Below, piece by piece: positions 25,741-33,797 of a DNA stretch of 64,000 nt. The DNA is taken from NCBI RefSeq assembly GCF_001905445.1, contig NZ_LIVQ01000010.1:156143-220142 (forward strand), in the 5' to 3' direction. A program made the translations under genes and the position numbers. Positions within the stretch are counted from its first letter, which is position 1. Each line of letters opens with the position of its first letter. The notes beneath the pieces were generated by a model that searched no databases, had not been told where the DNA came from, and worked only from the letters and a program-made list of their open reading frames with translations. This DNA comes from Streptomyces sp. CB00455 (GTDB taxonomy: Bacteria > Actinomycetota > Actinomycetes > Streptomycetales > Streptomycetaceae).

Positions 25741-26070
25741 TTAGTTCTGCGCAAGTCGGAGCCGTCCGAAGGAGCGCTCGTCTGCAAGCCACTCATCGGC
25801 TTCATGGTGGGCGATGAGTGCCATCAGGTCGGCTCGGATCCCGGGCTGCAGCTGACCGAAGGCGGCACCGAATGCCTGAAGGTCGTCGTCACTGGCCAGC
25901 ATGGTCAGGAGCTGCAGGACGTGGCCGCTGTTGTCTCGGGGGATCTCCAAGAGGTTGATAACTGCCATGGCCGCCCCTCTGACAAGGTCTCGACCGGGGA
26001 AGCGTTCCAGAGCGCCGAAGACAGCCTCGTGGGCACCGTGATCGTCCTCGGCGTGGAGCGAGGTGATCAA
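25741..26070 (-). CDS. Hypothetical helical protein
   Basis: A 109-residue soluble, mostly helical protein with no recognised family. The start is TTG 26070, supported by GAGGAGGAA about 9 bases ahead; no ATG is available. Features are LERFPGRDLVRGAAMAVINL and a central acidic ASDDDLQAFGAAFGQL. The organisation resembles short HEAT-like or immunity-type helical proteins, but no motif proves that. It runs convergently toward a Tn3 relic and divergently from a truncated XRE gene. Base composition is normal for the window. Confidence 0.45.
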   Translation of the reverse strand: MITSLHAEDDHGAHEAVFGALERFPGRDLVRGAAMAVINLLEIPRDNSGHVLQLLTMLASDDDLQAFGAAFGQLQPGIRADLMALIAHHEADEWLADERSFGRLRLAQN

Positions 26071-26235
26071 GGGCCAGGGTTCCTCCTCGCATGGTCATAC
26101 ATCGTCTCCGCAGAGGATCGAGAACATGGTGCGCATTCCACGAAACCGCCTCCGCCGCGAGCGCGGGAGCCTGCGCTTATCGGGGGGACAAGCTCAACCC
26201 CCCTCCCCACGGCCTCGGGCCGTAGCGCGAAGACC

Positions 26236-26709
26236 ATGGAACGCCGCTTGGACAACCGCGCCGACATCCGTGACTTCCTGGCCCGCCGACGCGCCCAGCT
26301 CACCCCCGAGCGGGTCGGCCTGCCCACCAGCGGCCGGCGTCGGGTGCCCGGGCTGCGCCGCGAGGAGGTCGCGGTCCTCGCCGGTGTGAGCACCGAGTGG
26401 TACACCCGGCTGGAGAAGGGCCACATCAGCGGCGTGTCCGACGATGTCCTCGACGCGGTGGCCCACACCCTGCAACTGGACGAAGACGAACGCACCTACC
26501 TGTTCGACCTGGCCAAAGCCGCCCATCCCGGCCCCAGGACCCGACGCCGCCGCAAAGCCGTCGATGTCCCGCCCCGAGTCCAGTGGCTGCTGGACTCGAT
26601 GACTCTGTCCGCAGCATTCGTCAGCAACGGGCGCCTGGACATCGTGGCCACCAACCCACTTGCCCGCGCTTTGTTCGCGCCGACGTATGCTTCTTGCAAC
26701 CTCCGGTGA
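26236..26709 (+). pseudogene. MmyB-like XRE regulator, C-terminally truncated
   Basis: The HTH is complete and typical (RDFLARRRAQLTPERVGLPT, RRVPGLRREEVAVLAGVSTE, WYTRLEKGHISGVSDDVLDA). The MmyB-like ligand domain starts (PRVQWLLDSMTLSAAFVSNG, RLDIVATNPLARALFAP) but the frame ends after ~157 residues with an unrelated tail (TYASCNLR), whereas family members run to about 280. Sequence after 26700 belongs to the convergent gene, so a recombination joint replaced the rest. The protein could still bind DNA if made. Confidence 0.7.
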
Positions 26710-26713
26710 ATCG

Positions 26714-27361
26714 TCATCCCGCAGGGAACGTGAGCTGCGGCGCTCCGGGCCAAGCACCCTCGGCCAGCATCCTCCGTTGCAGGTCCTTTGTTGCGATAGC
26801 GAGTTGTGCCACGGACTCCTGCACCTCTGATCGATCCAGTGGCGCGACGCCGAGGTCGTCCCGGAGCACTTGGCGCAGGAGGCGGAGGGAATTCTTCAGC
26901 GGGCCGTGGTTCCACTCCATGATCTGCTGGAAAGTCTTGTCTTGGTCTGAACCTGACTCGAACTGCAGTAAGAGGAGTCGCCCAAATCCCAGGCTGCGGT
27001 TGGTCTCGGCGGCCACGCGCAGGGGAAGGTCCGGAAGAACCATCTGGGCAAGGGCGTACTGGTCCCGGTACGCCACACGCGCCGTTTCGAACGCTGGGTC
27101 CAGGGCCTCGCCGCGCTGCAGAGCCAACACCGCGTCCTGCCCTGCCATGAGGTAGGCACGCGCGGCCCCATTCAGCGCGGCGTACACCTCCCGCCTCCCC
27201 TCCACGGCACGTTCCTCCAGGTCTTGCCGGCGTTCGCGCTCGGCACGCTCGTTTTGGACCGATACCTCGTCCCGGCGAGCTCGTTGCGCCATCAGCGTCG
27301 CGCCCAGCGTTCCGCCGACACCCACCACAGCGACCAAGAGCGCGCTCAGCTCCGCTATCAC
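26714..27361 (-). CDS. Membrane-anchored coiled-coil hypothetical protein
   Basis: A 215-residue protein with one N-terminal membrane helix (ELSALLVAVVGVGGTLGATL), a basic stop-transfer, then a charged helical region rich in Arg and Glu (NERAERERRQDLEERAVEGR) and a helical C-terminal domain. The start is GTG 27361 with GGAGGAGG six bases upstream. The layout, a short anchor plus a cytoplasmic helical bundle, is common to Streptomyces proteins of unknown role. No catalytic motif is visible. It is convergent with the truncated MmyB gene, overlapping none of it. Confidence 0.6.
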   Translation of the reverse strand: MIAELSALLVAVVGVGGTLGATLMAQRARRDEVSVQNERAERERRQDLEERAVEGRREVYAALNGAARAYLMAGQDAVLALQRGEALDPAFETARVAYRDQYALAQMVLPDLPLRVAAETNRSLGFGRLLLLQFESGSDQDKTFQQIMEWNHGPLKNSLRLLRQVLRDDLGVAPLDRSEVQESVAQLAIATKDLQRRMLAEGAWPGAPQLTFPAG

Positions 27362-27619
27362 GATGCCTCCTCCTTTTTCCGAAACGCACCGCCTCCGGCC
27401 TATCGGCCTCACGACGGCCCCTCGCGTAGCAGGACGACTTTCATGCACCGTCAGTTCGCATCGGTGCCGCAAACGTGAACTGCCCCGAATCTGATGATCT
27501 TCCATTCGTGCAGGTCAGGGGCCGTAAACAAGCCCATTTCGGAAAACGACACCTCTTACCTCGCGACAGCCGAGGGGAGCGGTCTATCCGTATCCCGGGG
27601 GCCGGCGACTGCGCGGAGG

Positions 27620-27631
27620 GGTACATGTACC
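27620..27631. promoter_or_regulatory. Palindrome overlapping a ribosome-binding site
   Basis: GGTACATGTACC is a perfect 12-bp palindrome starting at the last base of the GGAGGG Shine-Dalgarno and ending 3 bases before ATG 27635. Its GTAC-rich sequence recalls the larger palindrome at 19753. A bound protein or RNA fold could block translation. Confidence 0.35.
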
Positions 27632-27634
27632 GGT

Positions 27635-28105
27635 ATGGCTCGTGAACGGATCCGGTGGCCCCTCGCCGTGGAACGGGCGCGGCAGATCGTGGACGGGTAC
27701 GCGCCGCTCAAGGTGACCTTGAGGCAGGTCATGTACCGACTCGCAGCCGAGGGGGTGCTGCCCCACACGCCGCCGATGTACCGGGGGTTGTCCTCGCGGC
27801 TGGCCCAGGCCCGGCGGGAGGGCCGCTTCCCCGACCTGATCGACACCGTCCGCGAAGTCCACGTCCCGCCGGCCTGGCCGGAGGCGGACGCGTTCGTCGC
27901 CGAGATGCCCGGCTGGTTCCACCTGGACCGCTCCACAGGCCAGAAGCAGGCCCTGTACGTCGCCGCCGAGAAGGACACCCTCCGCCAGCGGCTGACCGGC
28001 TGGCTCGAGTTCGCGGGCATGCCGGTGCTACTCGGTGAACCAGAGTCTCCGTCCGGCCCAGTGGTGATGACGGTCGGAGCGCACGTCGGTTCCAGCTCGT
28101 GGTAG
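27635..28105 (+). pseudogene. N-terminal stump of a plasmid/phage-type protein, possibly Toprim/Spo11-like
   Basis: Residues 1-132 look like a genuine conserved protein: IRWPLAVERARQIVDGYAPL, KVTLRQVMYRLAAEGVLPHT, PPMYRGLSSRLAQARREGRF and ALYVAAEKDTLRQRLTGWLE. The winged-helix start followed by the YVAAEKD strand suggests a topoisomerase-VI-A/Toprim-like protein, an uncertain call. At about 28031 homology stops and the frame runs antisense through a Vgb fragment to a stop at 28105. The gene is therefore truncated by a recombination joint. Confidence 0.5.
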
Positions 28106-28245
28106 GAGGGTTCGCCTCCGGGGGCCAGTCGGCCGATCCGGACGCTGTGGACCATGGTGAACCACAGGGCGTCGTCCGGACCGGTGGTCAGCGTGTACGG
28201 GCCACCATGTGCCACCTCGTATTCCTTGATGGACACATGTGTCAT
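28031..28245 (-). pseudogene. Virginiamycin B lyase-like (Vgb) N-terminal relic
   Basis: The leftward frame from ATG 28245 reads VSIKEYEVAHGGPYTLTTGP, then DDALWFTMVHSVRIGRL and the start of the next blade with LWFTE in a shifted frame. GPDxxLWFT is the blade motif of the Vgb seven-blade propeller, which linearises streptogramin B. Only about 70 of ~290 residues remain, abutting the truncated gene at 27635. Confidence 0.7.
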
Positions 28246-28598
28246 GCCGCCGTCCGCCGGGCAATGCGGTTTCGCGGTGTCGCTCCTCCTGCGGTCCTCG
28301 TACGGTGAGCTCCGCCTGATGGCGACTGTGACGACCTTCGCCACTGCCATCGACGTGACGCCTGCCGAGCTGAAGCCGTAGGCGTTCCTGCCGGCCGACC
28401 CGGCGAGGGCCCAGGCTCCAGCAGCCGCCGGGGGCAATGGCTTGCGCTGCCGCCGGTCAGGAGGCCGGGAACATGTAATTCATCGGACGGCGGTGCCACC
28501 TGGGACCGTCCTCCTTTCAACACAGAGAAGGACGCAGTGATCCACTGGTAGCGCGCCCGGATATCCAAAGAGAAGAACGCCCAACACAGGAGGACCAT
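28246..28598. other. Intergenic, no gene seen
   Basis: About 350 bases between the Vgb relic and rraA. No reading frame with plausible protein composition and no clear hairpin terminator was seen. The rraA promoter presumably lies in the last 150 bases. Confidence 0.5.
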
Positions 28599-29222
28599 AT
28601 GAGCAGCATCGCCGCATTCGCGAACATCCCCACCACGACGCTCGCCGACATCCTGGGACACGAGCGGGTCATGGACATCAGCATCCGCCCGCTGTGGCCG
28701 TCGATGCCCCGTATCGCCGGTCCGGCCTTCACGGTGCAGTGCCCGCCCGGCGACAACCTCATGCTGCACGCGGCGATCCACCGGGCCGCGCCCGGCTCGG
28801 TCATCGTGGTGGAGTCCGGCGACGTGGACTTCGCACTCGCCGGCGGCAACGTCTGCGCCGTCGCCCAGCGGCGCGGGGTCGTCGCGTTCGTTGCCGACGG
28901 AGTGATCCGCGACATCGACGAGGTGCGCGAGGCCCGCTTCCCCGTATACGCGCGCGGAGTTGTCCCCATCCCCGGGGCGAAGAAGATTGTCCGGCCGCTG
29001 AACGAGCCGGTGCGCTGCGCCGGTGTGCGGGTCGAGGCCGGTGACGTCGTGGTCGCCGACGAGGAAGGCGTCGTCGTCGTACCCGCCGCACGCCAGGAGG
29101 AGGTGCTGCGCACGGCGGAGGCGAAGCTGGCCAAGGAGGCGGACCAGACCCTCGACGCCTGGGAGGAGGCGCACCGCACACGCATCGACAAGATCCTTGC
29201 CGAGTCCGGCTTCCAGAGCTGA
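28599..29222 (+). CDS. RraA-family protein, HMG/oxaloacetate aldolase-like
   Basis: A 207-residue member of the RraA/4-hydroxy-4-methyl-2-oxoglutarate aldolase family. The start PTTTLADILGH, the metal/substrate Arg-Asp in ADGVIRDIDEV, and the closing GDVVVADEEGVVVVP are diagnostic. These trimeric proteins cleave C-C bonds in aromatic catabolism or bind RNase E; the conserved Arg-Asp pair favours aldolase or oxaloacetate decarboxylase activity. AGGAGG lies 4 bases ahead of the ATG. It is monocistronic and intact among relics. Confidence 0.85.
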   Translation: MSSIAAFANIPTTTLADILGHERVMDISIRPLWPSMPRIAGPAFTVQCPPGDNLMLHAAIHRAAPGSVIVVESGDVDFALAGGNVCAVAQRRGVVAFVADGVIRDIDEVREARFPVYARGVVPIPGAKKIVRPLNEPVRCAGVRVEAGDVVVADEEGVVVVPAARQEEVLRTAEAKLAKEADQTLDAWEEAHRTRIDKILAESGFQS

Positions 29223-29589
29223 TCGGCGGTCCTCCTCAGATGCTCAAGCGTGGCCTCTCGGCGCTCACGGGCGCCGTCCCCGATGACAAGGGACGTGGCC
29301 ACGGCGCGGGAGTGGCTGGAGTCCGGGACCGGCGTACGGGTGTGGAGGGCCTGTTGCAGCCAGGGTTTGGCATTGACCGATTGACCGCTATGTTGCCCTG
29401 TCGACAGTCAGTCAATTCCCCCTATCAAATGCCAGACCATTCCCCGTCGTCTCACGCCCCGCCGCTGTACGGTCAGGTCGACCGACGGGGTTCAGAGTGC
29501 ACGTCAGTCGAGACGAGCGTCGAGCTCAGGTCGATGCGGTGCGCGCGCGAATGCGGTGCGCGGTCCGCAGTCCCTGCTTGGCGGCGGTT
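29223..29589. other. Intergenic, no gene seen
   Basis: A stretch after rraA with a locally AT-richer patch near 29370-29450. No supported gene or clear terminator. The leftward HEAT-repeat frame continues into its right end, but the homology has stopped there. Confidence 0.45.
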
Positions 29590-30285
29590 GCCACGAGGCC
29601 GCCGGAGGGTGGTTTTGGCGAGGTCGTGGGCGATGAGGCGTTCCAGTGCTGGCAGGGCCCGGTCGTCGGCGGTGGAGCCGAGAGCGCGGCAGGCCAGTGC
29701 TCGGAGGTCCGGGTCGGGATCGGTGGTGAGGGCGATCAGGTCGTCCACCACCGGCGGGCCGAAGGCAGCGATCGCTGAGGCGAGATGACTGGCCTTCGGG
29801 TTCCGGCGTTCCATCATGGCCTGCCAGAGCGCAGCGAGTGCCCGGTCGCCGCCGATTTGGCCGAGCGCCAGGGCGGCCCTGCTGCGTACCCAGCTGCTCT
29901 CGTCGTTCAGCCGGGCTGTCAGGGCGGGCACGGCGGCGCGTTCCTCAAAGAGGCCGAGCGCCTCGCAGGCACCCTCGCGGACCAACGGATCGGGATGCTC
30001 CAGCAGGGCGGTGATCAGCGGAACGGCCCGGCGGAGCCGAGTTCGGCACAGGCGAGCGCCGACCACCGCACCCCGCGGTGCCCGGTGTCGGCGAGCGCGC
30101 GCAGTGGGCCCGGTTCGACGCTCGCGTCGCCGAACAGGGCGATCCGGTTGAGTGCCTTGGTCCAGACGGTGACATCCTGCGTCCGGTGGCCGGAGGCGAC
30201 CTCGGACAGGGCCTCCCGGGCCCGCGGATGGCCGAGCTCGGCCCACTCCAGCAAGGCGTCGATCGCCCGCAGCCGGATCGTGCGG
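29590..30285 (-). pseudogene. HEAT-repeat protein, frameshifted and truncated
   Basis: Two leftward frames join into one HEAT-repeat protein. The first part (30285 to ~30025) reads IRLRAIDALLEWAELGHPRA and GHRGVRWSALACAELGS. After a one-base slip near 30020 the second reads AVPLITALLEHPDPLVREGA, VPALTARLNDESSWVRSRAA and PDLRALACRALGSTADDRAL. In-frame stops lie upstream with no good start, and the tail after ~29600 is nonsense. HEAT proteins are binding scaffolds; the original partner is unknown. Confidence 0.7.
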
Positions 30286-30374
30286 TTCCTTCTTCACCTT
30301 GTACTTCGACGCGACCGGGACCGAGCTCCTGGCGTGCAGCGGCGTCAAGAACGAGCGCCCTCGCGGAGGGACGG

Positions 30375-30737
30375 TCAGAAGCTCCAGCTGTAGACGCCGC
30401 CACCCGTATTCACCGCAGACGCTGCGAGGCGGGCAACGCCTTGCAGGACAGCCAGCAGGTCATCGTCGGTCATGTCGTCTCTGTCCTCGGATCCGAGGCG
30501 CGTGGTCCAGCGGCCTGCAAGCTCTTCCAGCTCGGCGGAGCTCGCGTTGGCCAGCGCCCGGGTCAACCGCTGTGGCAGAGCGAACACCTCGACGCCGTCG
30601 TTCAAGTGGGCAGTGACCCAGTCTGGCCACGCCCACCCAAGGAGCTGATCAACCGGCGGGGCATCGGCCGAAGGCTCCTCGAAGTACATGTCCCATTCGG
30701 CGATGGCACTGTCCGGCTCAATGAAACGGCAGGTCAC
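30375..30737 (-). CDS. Small acidic hypothetical protein
   Basis: A 120-residue acidic protein with Trp-rich start (IEPDSAIAEWDMYFEEP, LLGWAWPDWVTAHLNDGVEV) and a helical end (DDLLAVLQGVARLAASAV). No family was recognised. Acidic, Trp-rich small proteins near SMI1 genes often act as immunity or antitoxin proteins, but nothing here proves it. No strong Shine-Dalgarno is visible ahead of ATG 30737. It is separated from the SMI1 gene by 311 bases and transcribed away from it. Confidence 0.5.
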   Translation of the reverse strand: MTCRFIEPDSAIAEWDMYFEEPSADAPPVDQLLGWAWPDWVTAHLNDGVEVFALPQRLTRALANASSAELEELAGRWTTRLGSEDRDDMTDDDLLAVLQGVARLAASAVNTGGGVYSWSF

Positions 30738-31006
30738 TCAGCGTTTTCAGCTTCGCCACTCCAGGGTGACGCCGCGGCCCTCGCTTGAGCCTGGAAGCTC
30801 CTCGGCTGGGCCCGCCGGGCACGGTGGGTTGTCTGGGAAAAGTCGCGGGTGGTCACTTCGCTGAGGGGCCGGTCCTGCGCTTCGGGGCGGAAGGTGATTG
30901 TGGGGAGGGATAGAACGCATGCTCGAAGTACCATCCCTGCAGGGTTCTCCGGCCGGTACTTCCCAACCTCCGCAGTGGCGTAGTCGGACGGAGACATCCC
31001 TGTAGA
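30738..31006. other. Divergent intergenic region
   Basis: About 270 bases between the small acidic gene and the heptad repeat of the SMI1 gene. No coding signal. It should carry both promoters. Confidence 0.45.
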
Positions 31007-31048
31007 GAGGACAGAGGACAGAGGACAGAGGACAGAGGGCAGAGGGCG
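31007..31048 (+). repeat. Six 7-bp repeats abutting the SMI1 start codon
   Basis: Four exact GAGGACA units, then GAGGGCA and GAGGGCG, end exactly at ATG 31049. Each unit contains a purine-rich GAGG able to act as a ribosome site. Changes in unit number would alter spacing and number of these sites. The array is outside the coding frame. Confidence 0.85.
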
Positions 31049-31591
31049 ATGAGTGTGGCTGAGAGTTGGTCGCGTGTGATGAGCCTTCTTCGAGAGCACG
31101 CGCCGGCCGATCACTCGGATCTGCCGGGGCCCGCTACGGAGCAGATGCTCGCGGCAGCCGAGGAACGGATAGGGATCTCCCTTCATGGGGACCTGCGGAC
31201 GTGGCTGTTGCAGAACAATCTGGATCTGCCGGAGGAAGACGTCGACGACGACGTGATGTGCTGCGGCTTCGACGGGTTCCCCGACGAGGGAAGCTTCTTT
31301 CTGGGCATCCGGGCGATGGAGAGGCTCTACGCGAATCACCCCTTGTCCGGTGGGAGCGAATGGCGCGAGGAGTGGATCCCGTTCCAGTCGGACCGGGACG
31401 GCTGGATGGGACAGTTCATCGACGCGAGGGACGGACGTATCGGCAGATGGTTCGTGGGTGCGCCCACGGTGACCGGCGAGTACGCGTCACTGGCTCACTA
31501 CTTCGACTCCGTGGCGGAGATGCTGACGAGGATCGGCGCGGGGGACTATCCGGTCTGTTCCGTTGCCGAAGGGCGACTTGTCTGGGCGTGA
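31049..31591 (+). CDS. SMI1/KNR4-family protein
   Basis: A 180-residue SUKH-superfamily protein: LPGPATEQMLAAAEERIGIS, LHGDLRTWLLQNNL, the acidic centre, EEWIPFQSDRDGWMGQFIDA and the closing LAHYFDSVAEMLTRIGAG. SUKH proteins are the commonest immunity proteins of polymorphic toxin systems, but orphan copies also act in other roles. No toxin gene lies beside it; the nearest, at 51675, is 20 kb away. The start is set by the GAGG-bearing heptad array immediately upstream. Confidence 0.85.
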   Translation: MSVAESWSRVMSLLREHAPADHSDLPGPATEQMLAAAEERIGISLHGDLRTWLLQNNLDLPEEDVDDDVMCCGFDGFPDEGSFFLGIRAMERLYANHPLSGGSEWREEWIPFQSDRDGWMGQFIDARDGRIGRWFVGAPTVTGEYASLAHYFDSVAEMLTRIGAGDYPVCSVAEGRLVWA

Positions 31592-31615
31592 GACGGTTCC
31601 CAACTGGATGACGGC

Positions 31616-31650
31616 CATTGCCAATCCGTCCTCACCCCGGAATGGCAATG
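31616..31650. terminator. Inverted repeat after the SMI1 gene
   Basis: Perfect 8-bp arms CATTGCCA (31616-31623) and TGGCAATG (31643-31650) with a 19-base loop, 25 bases after the SMI1 stop. Could be a weak terminator or the end of the degraded IS beside it. No T-run follows. Confidence 0.3.
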
Positions 31651-31657
31651 AGATGCA

Positions 31658-31966
31658 TCAGCGTTGACGTTCCAGGGTGAGGACGGCTGCGGCGATGACG
31701 GTCATCCGGTTGGGGCTGCAGCGGGCCCGGCGCAGGATCTGCCAGGACTTGAGTCGCGCGATGCTTCGTTCGACCGGTGCTCGTGCCGCTGACAGGGTTC
31801 GGTTGATCGTCTGCTGGGTTGTGGTGAGGTCCTGGCCGGGAAGCCGTCTGGTGGGCGTGGTCACCCAGGGGCCGGCCCCGATGTAGGCGCGGTCGGCGGG
31901 CACGGGGACGCCCTGGCGTTCACAGATCCGGATGATGCGGTGGGTGCGGGCCGCGGTCAGGTCATG
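31658..31966 (-). pseudogene. IS5-family transposase, C-terminal relic
   Basis: The frame holds the last ~100 residues of an IS5/IS1647-type DDE transposase: DRAYIGAGPWVTT with the second catalytic Asp, then INRTLSAARAPVERSIARLK with the catalytic Glu, then SWQILRRARCSPNRMTVIAA. The N-terminal two thirds and the first Asp are gone; the frame upstream of 31966 is unrelated. It separates the SMI1 gene from the SDP operon. Confidence 0.8.
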
Positions 31967-32105
31967 GGTGCGGCCGGGCGGTTCGGTGGGGTTGCCGCCA
32001 TTCTGCGTGCCGGGCAGCCCGCCCCATCGCGCACCAGTTGCGCGACGGGTGCGCGGGTGCGCTCTTGCCTTGAGTCGTGATCGTGTGCCCGCCGAGGTGG
32101 ACGGA

Positions 32106-33068
32106 TCAGCGCTGGGGGATCGGTGGAGCAAGTGGCTCGGGTTCGGAGATCCGCTCCGGGGGGTCGACGTCTTTGCCGATGTTCCGCGCATAGATGACGG
32201 ATCCCAGAGGCAGGCAGAGGAGGAGGATGCCCGCTGTCATAGCCAGGGCGAAGCTCCACAGTCCCATCATGAGGGCGATGCAGAGGTGGAAGGTGATGCC
32301 TGCGTACATGGCCCATCGGCGTATTGGCCACGGGAGAAGTGCCGCGATGACCAGTGAGCCTTCGATCGCCACTGGGATCCAGGTCATGAGGGCAACGCCC
32401 AGTGGGCTGGCGAGGATGGGTGTTGTAAGGGAGTCCAGCCATGGGGCGGGGCCGAAGTCAAGGTGGCTTCCCCAGTACCACAGCGCTGTACCGTCCTGCC
32501 ATTCCGCGTGCGGAAGCTTCGCAATGGCTGCCTGCAGGTAGATGACGACCATCTGCAGACGCACCATCACCAGTCCGCTGATCCCGATGAGGGCGAAGGC
32601 GCGGGTGGTGGGTGTGTCGGCTTCCGGGTGGCGGGGTGGCTGCCAGTGCCATCGCCGTGTGTCTCCGAGGGCTGGCAAAAGCAGAAGGACGGAAAGGATC
32701 AGGGCGATCTGATCGCCGCCGTCGACGATGGAGATCCCGGAGAAGACGCTGTAGTTGATGTAGGCGTGGGGGAGGGCGGTGAACCGCGGCCGCCACCCGG
32801 AGGCGATGACGACGAGCGCAGCGACACAGATCCACTTCATCCAGGTCAGGTGTGTGTAGCTGTCGGGTGACAGGCAGAAGAGGCTGGCTGCGGTGGTGGA
32901 GCGGCACAAGGGGTAGTCGCCGATGGTGGCGACCGGCCTGAAGAGGGTCTCTGCGCTGGACGCGGCCAAGGTGGCTCCGGTGCCCAGGGCGACGAGGGTG
33001 CGGGCGAGTCCGTAGAGGTTCGTCCACGGCCGCGGGATGTGCTGGTTCACGGGCAACGTACCTCCCAT
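32106..33068 (-). CDS. sdpB: SdpB-family membrane protein (HTTM domain)
   Basis: A 320-residue membrane protein with about seven helices and the HTTM/SdpB layout: PWTNLYGLARTLVALGTGAT at the start, then DYPLCRSTTAASLFCL, IVDGGDQIALILSVLLLL and WQDGTALWYWGSHLDFG. In Bacillus SdpA and SdpB together mature the SDP toxin from pro-SdpC at the membrane. It overlaps the end of sdpA by 22 bases, the third gene of an sdpC-sdpA-sdpB operon. HTTM domains are shared with vitamin-K-dependent carboxylase, so an enzymatic role is possible. Confidence 0.85.
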   Translation of the reverse strand: MGGTLPVNQHIPRPWTNLYGLARTLVALGTGATLAASSAETLFRPVATIGDYPLCRSTTAASLFCLSPDSYTHLTWMKWICVAALVVIASGWRPRFTALPHAYINYSVFSGISIVDGGDQIALILSVLLLLPALGDTRRWHWQPPRHPEADTPTTRAFALIGISGLVMVRLQMVVIYLQAAIAKLPHAEWQDGTALWYWGSHLDFGPAPWLDSLTTPILASPLGVALMTWIPVAIEGSLVIAALLPWPIRRWAMYAGITFHLCIALMMGLWSFALAMTAGILLLCLPLGSVIYARNIGKDVDPPERISEPEPLAPPIPQR

Positions 33069-33649
33069 ACTGCGACTCGTTGTGGTGTGTGGCGTTCGGG
33101 CGACAGGTGGCGCCAGGCCCAGGGGACGGGCCGCATCTCTGCGACTGCGGCACGGCCGCAGAGGCTGGGAGAAGGGGATGGATTGGTCACCGCGGTTGCT
33201 GCCTCGGTAGTGCCCCTCGCCAGGCAGTCGGCCACGGGGGCGGAACTGTCACACGCTGTCCACTTGATGTCTTCCTGGTGCAGCAGCAGCGCTATCTCGA
33301 TGCCCTGGGAACGGGGAGCGCGATCGAGGCCGAAGAAGTTCGACGGCCTGGAATGCGGAGTCAGTGAGATGCTCTTCCAGTCACCTTCGATCAGTCGGTA
33401 CGGGGCGTATTGGGGATCTTTGGCAGACTTGGTGAAGAAGGCCCAACCTTGTGGCGCTATGACCGTTGCGGCCTTGCGTGCGTGGTCCTGCGCGGGAAGG
33501 GACACCACGTTGTGAGGCAGGAAGCTTTGCGCGATGTAGAGGCTCACCAGTGCCCACATCACGGCGGTGGCCGTGATCCAGGGGCGGGGCACCGCGATGG
33601 AGTGTTCCGGTCTCGCGGAGCCTAGCTGGATCCTGTTGTTGATACGCAT
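33047..33649 (-). CDS. sdpA: SdpA-family antimicrobial peptide maturation protein
   Basis: A 200-residue protein with one N-terminal membrane helix (WITATAVMWALVSLYIAQSF) followed by an extracytoplasmic-looking domain. APQGWAFFTKSAKDPQYAPY is the family hallmark. The middle has TACDSSAPVADCLARGT with two Cys that could form a disulfide. The ATG at 33649 gives the family start MRINNRIQLG; the longer frame upstream is Pro-rich and doubtful. SdpA acts with SdpB to release mature SDP. It starts 148 bases after sdpC, across a hairpin and tandem repeat. Confidence 0.85.
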   Translation of the reverse strand: MRINNRIQLGSARPEHSIAVPRPWITATAVMWALVSLYIAQSFLPHNVVSLPAQDHARKAATVIAPQGWAFFTKSAKDPQYAPYRLIEGDWKSISLTPHSRPSNFFGLDRAPRSQGIEIALLLHQEDIKWTACDSSAPVADCLARGTTEAATAVTNPSPSPSLCGRAAVAEMRPVPWAWRHLSPERHTPQRVAVWEVRCP

Positions 33650-33722
33650 GGGTGGATGTGGTCCCTGAGTCGGTAGGCAGCCGGCGCATGCTGGCGAAAC
33701 GGGAGGGTTGAAGGGCAGGGGA

Positions 33723-33784
33723 GGGCGGGTCAGGCACCGAAGGGGCGGGTCAGGCACCGAAGGGCCTTGGCGACAGACCCGCCC
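33723..33784 (-). terminator. Tandem repeat and hairpin between sdpC and sdpA
   Basis: Two perfect 20-bp direct repeats (33723-33742, 33743-33762) each contain GGGCGGGTC, which can pair with GACCCGCCC at 33776-33784, giving alternative 9-bp stems. In the leftward transcript this lies just after the sdpC stop. It could partially terminate transcription so that toxin exceeds SdpA/B, or stabilise the sdpC message. Confidence 0.5.
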
Positions 33785-33797
33785 TCGGGGCCGTGGA

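Noticed and set aside
31049..31591. SMI1 protein as the immunity partner of the toxin at 51675
   Set aside because: The two genes are 20 kb apart with many unrelated genes and IS elements between; immunity genes are normally adjacent.
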